Shown: positions 7,063-9,803 of the stretch, piece by piece
Layout of the letters: each line of letters starts with the position of its first letter
Numbering within the stretch: position 1 is the stretch's first letter
DNA from: Pseudomonadota bacterium
Lineage (GTDB): Bacteria > Pseudomonadota > Gammaproteobacteria > Natronospirales > REEB76
NCBI GenBank assembly: GCA_021779005.1
Contig: JAJYBN010000026.1
Coordinates: 1-9,803 of the forward strand
Length of the DNA stretch: 9,803 nt
Reading direction: 5' to 3'
The notes under the pieces: model-generated
Databases searched by the model: none
Told to the model about the DNA's origin: nothing
What the model saw: the letters and a program-made list of their open reading frames with translations, nothing else
Made by a program: the position numbers and the translations under genes

Positions 7063-8352
7063 TCATTCACGGCGCATCGCTGCTGCGAAGAATCCGTCTG
7101 TGCCATGGCGCTGCGGCAGAAGCCGCATGGATCCATCCGCGGTGAAGGCATCCTGAATCGCGACGCCATGCCGGATCATGATGGTATCGGCGGGGATTAT
7201 TTTGAATCCCGGATCGTGTGCGAGAAACGCCTTGGTAATGCCGCTGTTCTCTGCATCCAGCAGACTGCAGGTCGCATACACAAGCCGCCCACCCGGCTTT
7301 ACGAGTTTGGATGCCGCAGTGAGGATACGACTCTGAAGGGCAGCCAGTTCCGCTAGATCGATTGGCTTCCACTTGATATCCGGATTGCGGCGCAACGTAC
7401 CCGTGCCGGAGCACGGTGCGTCCACGATCACTACACTGGCAGTGCCCGCCAACTTGTTGAGTACCGGGTCGTGCTCATCGTGGATCACGTGCCGTTGCAC
7501 CGTATCCACGCCAGCACGCAACAGCCGCGGTTTGATGCGATCCAGACGCTTGCGCGACACATCGAATGCCAGCACCACGCCGGTATTACCCATCATGGCG
7601 GCCAGCTGCAGGGTCTTGCCGCCGGCGCCGGCACAAAAATCCACGATCTTGTCCTTGGGTTTGGCGTCAGCCAGCAGACCGATGAGCTGGCTGCCTTCGT
7701 CCTGAAGTTCGAACAGCCCGGACCGGAATGCCTGGCTGGTGAACAACGGTCCCCGCTTGTCACACCGAAGGCCATAGGGCGAATACGGCGTGGGCGTCAG
7801 CTCATAGCCTTCTTCCAGGAGCTGAGCCTGCAGGGCTTCACGGCTGGTCTTCAGCGAATTGACCCGGATATCCACGGGCGCCGGCTGGTTCAGTGCTTCA
7901 GCCAGCTTCAGGGTCTCCTGTTCGCCAAATTGCTTGACCAGACTTTCCGCAAGCCAATCCGGAAAATTCGCACGCACTGCCAGCGGGAACTCGAATAAGT
8001 CCCGGGCACGGATGCGCTCCACCAGTTCGATCGCCCCGTTAGTGAATCCGGCCTGCGACAGCGCCCGAGCGCTCCAGCCTCCGTATTTCAGCAGCCAGGT
8101 TGCCGCCAGCCAACGGGATCTTTCTGCGTCGGTTTCAGGTTTGTAGATGGGTTCGTACAGGGCTTCCAGTTCTCGCTTGTGGCGCAGGCAGCCATACACC
8201 GTCTCCGCGGCGAAGGCCCGGTCCTTGGAGCCCATGTTACGGTTGGCCTTGAAATATTGGTCGATGACGGCATCGGCCGGATAAATGAACTGCAATATCT
8301 GGCCGAGCAGGGCCGACGCCTGACGCAAGCGTGCGTGGGCATGGGCAGGCAT
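7063..8352 (-). CDS. RsmB/NOP-family RNA (cytosine-C5) methyltransferase
   Basis: A predicted SAM-dependent enzyme that methylates cytosine C5 in RNA, probably rRNA. The 429 residues divide into an N-terminal helical NusB-like RNA-binding region (about 1-145, with RNMGSKDRAFAAETVYG), a linker with VDIRVNSLKTS, and the Rossmann-fold catalytic domain. SAM motif I is DFCAGAGGKTLQLA (238-251). Motif IV is DAPCSGTGTLRRNPDIKW with C314, and motif VI is YATCSLLDAEN with C362; these are the release and nucleophilic cysteines of the family. E. coli RsmB has Ala-Ala-Pro-Gly-Gly-Lys at motif I whereas this protein has Ala-Gly-Ala-Gly-Gly-Lys, so it may be a sister group rather than the true RsmB orthologue, and I withhold the symbol. 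It starts one base after the upstream membrane-protein gene and is probably co-transcribed with it. Confidence 0.92.
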   Translation of the reverse strand: MPAHAHARLRQASALLGQILQFIYPADAVIDQYFKANRNMGSKDRAFAAETVYGCLRHKRELEALYEPIYKPETDAERSRWLAATWLLKYGGWSARALSQAGFTNGAIELVERIRARDLFEFPLAVRANFPDWLAESLVKQFGEQETLKLAEALNQPAPVDIRVNSLKTSREALQAQLLEEGYELTPTPYSPYGLRCDKRGPLFTSQAFRSGLFELQDEGSQLIGLLADAKPKDKIVDFCAGAGGKTLQLAAMMGNTGVVLAFDVSRKRLDRIKPRLLRAGVDTVQRHVIHDEHDPVLNKLAGTASVVIVDAPCSGTGTLRRNPDIKWKPIDLAELAALQSRILTAASKLVKPGGRLVYATCSLLDAENSGITKAFLAHDPGFKIIPADTIMIRHGVAIQDAFTADGSMRLLPQRHGTDGFFAAAMRRE

Positions 8353-8353
8353 C

Positions 8354-8704
8354 TCAGGAGGACTTGTCCGGTTGCCAGTGGAACTTGTGCATCATGCGGT
8401 GCAGGATCGGGGCGAACAGCACGCCTGCGACGATCAGAAACACCAGACCGGCATACAGCGCGTACAGCCCGGCGAAGATCTTGCCGCCGGGAGTCTGGGG
8501 TGATTCCACCGGCCCCATGCCGCCCAACAGCATGGCGGCATTCAGGAAGGCGTCACGCCAAGCCAGATGCTCATAGTATTCATAGCCCGCCATCCCCAAC
8601 AGCAGCGAGCAGATCACGAAAGCTTGCGCGAACAGGAAATGCCAGGCGATGCGTCGCAGGAACTGCGCTCGCGAGAGCGGGGGATGAATGCGTTTCTCGT
8701 ACAT
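8354..8704 (-). CDS. Two-helix membrane protein, potassium-channel-like, function unknown
   Basis: A 116-residue inner-membrane protein. Hydrophobic helix one spans about 18-41 (WHFLFAQAFVICSLLLGMAG) and helix two about 75-100 (FAGLYALYAGLVFLIVAGVL). Between them lies an amphipathic stretch, AWRDAFLNAAMLLGGMGPVE. The helix, re-entrant loop, helix plan with a glycine-rich turn resembles the pore module of two-TM ion channels, and I recall similar proteins annotated as channel-like. The canonical filter T-V-G-Y-G is not present, being replaced by GGMGPV, so K+ selectivity cannot be claimed. The C-terminus is basic and His-rich (HRMMHKFHW). A purine-rich site (GAAGAAGAG) precedes the ATG closely. 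It lies between the lysS 3' end (15-base gap) and the methyltransferase gene (1-base gap). Confidence 0.75.
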   Translation of the reverse strand: MYEKRIHPPLSRAQFLRRIAWHFLFAQAFVICSLLLGMAGYEYYEHLAWRDAFLNAAMLLGGMGPVESPQTPGGKIFAGLYALYAGLVFLIVAGVLFAPILHRMMHKFHWQPDKSS

Positions 8705-8719
8705 GCTCTTCTTCTGCTC

Positions 8720-9225
8720 TCATTGCGTTTCGGGGCGCATCAGCGGAAACAGGATCACGTCACGGATGGAAGCCGAATCCGTGAACAGCATCACCAGACG
8801 GTCGATGCCGATGCCTTCACCGGCCGCCGGCGGCATGCCGTATTCCAGCGCGCGCACGTCGTCGGCGTCATAGAACATGGCCTCATGGTCGCCGGCATCC
8901 TTCTCCACCGCCTGAGCCCTGAAGCGTTCCGCCTGATCCTCCGGGTCGTTCAGTTCGGAGAAACCGTTGGCCAGTTCGCGGCCACCCACATAGAACTCGA
9001 AACGGTCTGTCAGGAACGGGTCGCTGTCCTTGCGGCGCGACAGCGGCGAAACCTCCATGGGGTAATCGATGATGAAGGTCGGAGCTTTGAGGTCGGGCTC
9101 GACGGTCTTCTCGAAGATCTCGAACTGCAGTTTGCCGGCACCGCTGCCGGCATTGACCGGTAATTTAAGTTTTTCGCAGATGCTGCGCAGGTAAGCCACA
9201 TCCCGAAGTTTTTTACGCTCCAGTT
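8720..9225 (-). pseudogene. lysS: Lysyl-tRNA synthetase, 3' third only (truncated)
   Basis: The encoded segment from [16 protein letters not shown] onward is the C-terminal part of class II lysyl-tRNA synthetase, which charges tRNA-Lys in the cytoplasm. Diagnostic stretches are [57 protein letters not shown], and motif 3 as [15 protein letters not shown] with the ATP-binding Arg, ending in [11 protein letters not shown]. About 160 of roughly 500 residues are present. The OB-fold anticodon-binding domain and class II motifs 1 and 2 are missing, so this piece cannot charge tRNA. The 5' limit is approximate. If the break is an assembly artefact, the intact lysS of this organism lies elsewhere in the data and this gene is not really broken; its 3' end and the two following genes are then authentic neighbours. 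Confidence 0.85.
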
Positions 9226-9766
9226 TGTTGGCATCGGCGATGGCGTCTGCAAGTTTTCCGAGTTGCGATCGCGCCGCGGAGCGATCGAAATAGAATTGCG
9301 AAAGCTCAGTGCGGGACTCCTTGCCGGTCGGAACGGCATTGGCCGTCGCCTTCAGTTTCTCGATCAGCGCGGGATCGGGATTTTCAGAATCGAGGATCGC
9401 CCTGATGTCTGAAATCGTTCGCGGCGGCGCAATAAAGCCGGCCGGCAATGCGGTGCCGGGCAGAGCTTTCGGCGCAGCTTGGGTCGGGACTGCGACGGCC
9501 ACATTGGCGCGTCCATTGGCGGCATTCAGTGCCGCCTTGACGCAGGCGACCACCGACGGGTGAGCTTTCTCGCGACAGCCCTCCAGCGAGCCGCCGCCGC
9601 CGCGCATGCAGGACATGACCATCGGCCTGCCGACCTTCTCGCGGCAACTCTCGATCGCGGCCTTCTTGGTGAGGGCGAGGGCAGGGGTGGGCGTCAAGAT
9701 CAGAAGGAGCGCGAGCAGCGCCAGCAGGCGCGCGAGCGCTGCGAAAAAGCCTGCAAAAATGAACAT
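8720..9766 (-). CDS. Chimeric ORF: secreted Cys-rich/TPR-like N-terminus joined to lysyl-tRNA synthetase C-terminus
   Basis: One uninterrupted 348-residue frame made of two unrelated parts. Residues 1-31 form a strong signal peptide (hydrophobic [14 protein letters not shown], cleavage after PALA). Residues 39-77 are cysteine-rich with two similar units, [15 protein letters not shown] and [14 protein letters not shown]. After a linker rich in Ala and Pro, about 153-180 look like the start of a TPR helix pair ([26 protein letters not shown]). From about residue 187 to the end it is LysS. The first part resembles secreted TPR proteins of Rhizobiales in style, judged from memory. A secreted synthetase fragment makes no functional sense, so I read this as an artificial or rearranged join near 9190-9230. 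The ATG at 9766 is the first in frame and lacks a clear ribosome site. The last 37 bases of the window hold nothing I recognise. Confidence 0.7.
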   Translation of the reverse strand: MFIFAGFFAALARLLALLALLLILTPTPALALTKKAAIESCREKVGRPMVMSCMRGGGGSLEGCREKAHPSVVACVKAALNAANGRANVAVAVPTQAAPKALPGTALPAGFIAPPRTISDIRAILDSENPDPALIEKLKATANAVPTGKESRTELSQFYFDRSAARSQLGKLADAIADANKLERKKLRDVAYLRSICEKLKLPVNAGSGAGKLQFEIFEKTVEPDLKAPTFIIDYPMEVSPLSRRKDSDPFLTDRFEFYVGGRELANGFSELNDPEDQAERFRAQAVEKDAGDHEAMFYDADDVRALEYGMPPAAGEGIGIDRLVMLFTDSASIRDVILFPLMRPETQ

Positions 9767-9803
9767 GGCGGACGGCCCTCTTGCAATTGACCCGCCTAGA
9801 AAA

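Noticed and set aside
8179..9163. Two overlapping plus-strand open frames of about 200 codons near the right end
   Set aside because: They are antisense to the channel-like, methyltransferase and lysS coding regions, Arg-rich, and cross several real gene boundaries.
1..9803. CRISPR arrays, tRNA/rRNA genes, insertion sequences, attachment sites
   Set aside because: I saw no regularly spaced repeats, no transposase or integrase reading frames and no RNA-gene signatures on either strand.

Overview
This is bacterial, compact chromosomal DNA with no RNA gene, CRISPR array or insertion sequence that I can see. The gene content (YgfX, YgfZ, SdhE, mitochondrial-type SdhABCD, an E. coli-like NadB) points to a gammaproteobacterium. 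YgfX is the best clue, because that family is largely gammaproteobacterial. I cannot place it to genus.

Layout, left to right. Bases 1-995 (+) hold the last ~330 codons of L-aspartate oxidase (nadB). Facing it on the minus strand, from 5298 down to 1035, is one tightly packed cluster for respiratory complex II, in transcription order: a 51-residue DUF1674/SDHAF4-like assembly factor, sdhC, sdhD, sdhA, sdhB, sdhE (FAD assembly factor) and ygfX. About 120 bases (5299-5418) separate this operon from a divergent plus-strand pair: ygfZ (folate-binding iron-sulfur maintenance protein) and an AhpD/carboxymuconolactone-decarboxylase-like protein. From 8704 to 7063 the minus strand carries a small two-helix, ion-channel-like membrane protein and an RsmB/NOP-family RNA cytosine methyltransferase, preceded by the 3' third of lysS.

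Functionally, 1035-6438 reads as a complex II production module. It encodes all four structural subunits, two flavoprotein assembly factors of different families (SdhE = SDHAF2-like; DUF1674 = SDHAF4-like) and, divergently, YgfZ, which supports iron-sulfur enzymes. NadB, a fumarate-using flavoprotein of the same superfamily as SdhA, lies at the other end.

The right end is anomalous. A single open frame (9766-8720, minus) joins a signal peptide, a cysteine-rich segment and a TPR-like segment, of alphaproteobacterial flavour, to the C-terminal third of lysyl-tRNA synthetase. The synthetase part lacks the anticodon-binding domain and class II motifs 1 and 2. I think this is most likely an assembly chimera or a rearrangement near 9190-9230 rather than a real fusion enzyme.

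I found no convincing new defence or mobile system. The most useful points are the small SDHAF4-like gene, the clustering of complex II assembly factors, the degenerate AhpD-like active site, the channel-like protein with a non-canonical filter, and the right-end chimera.
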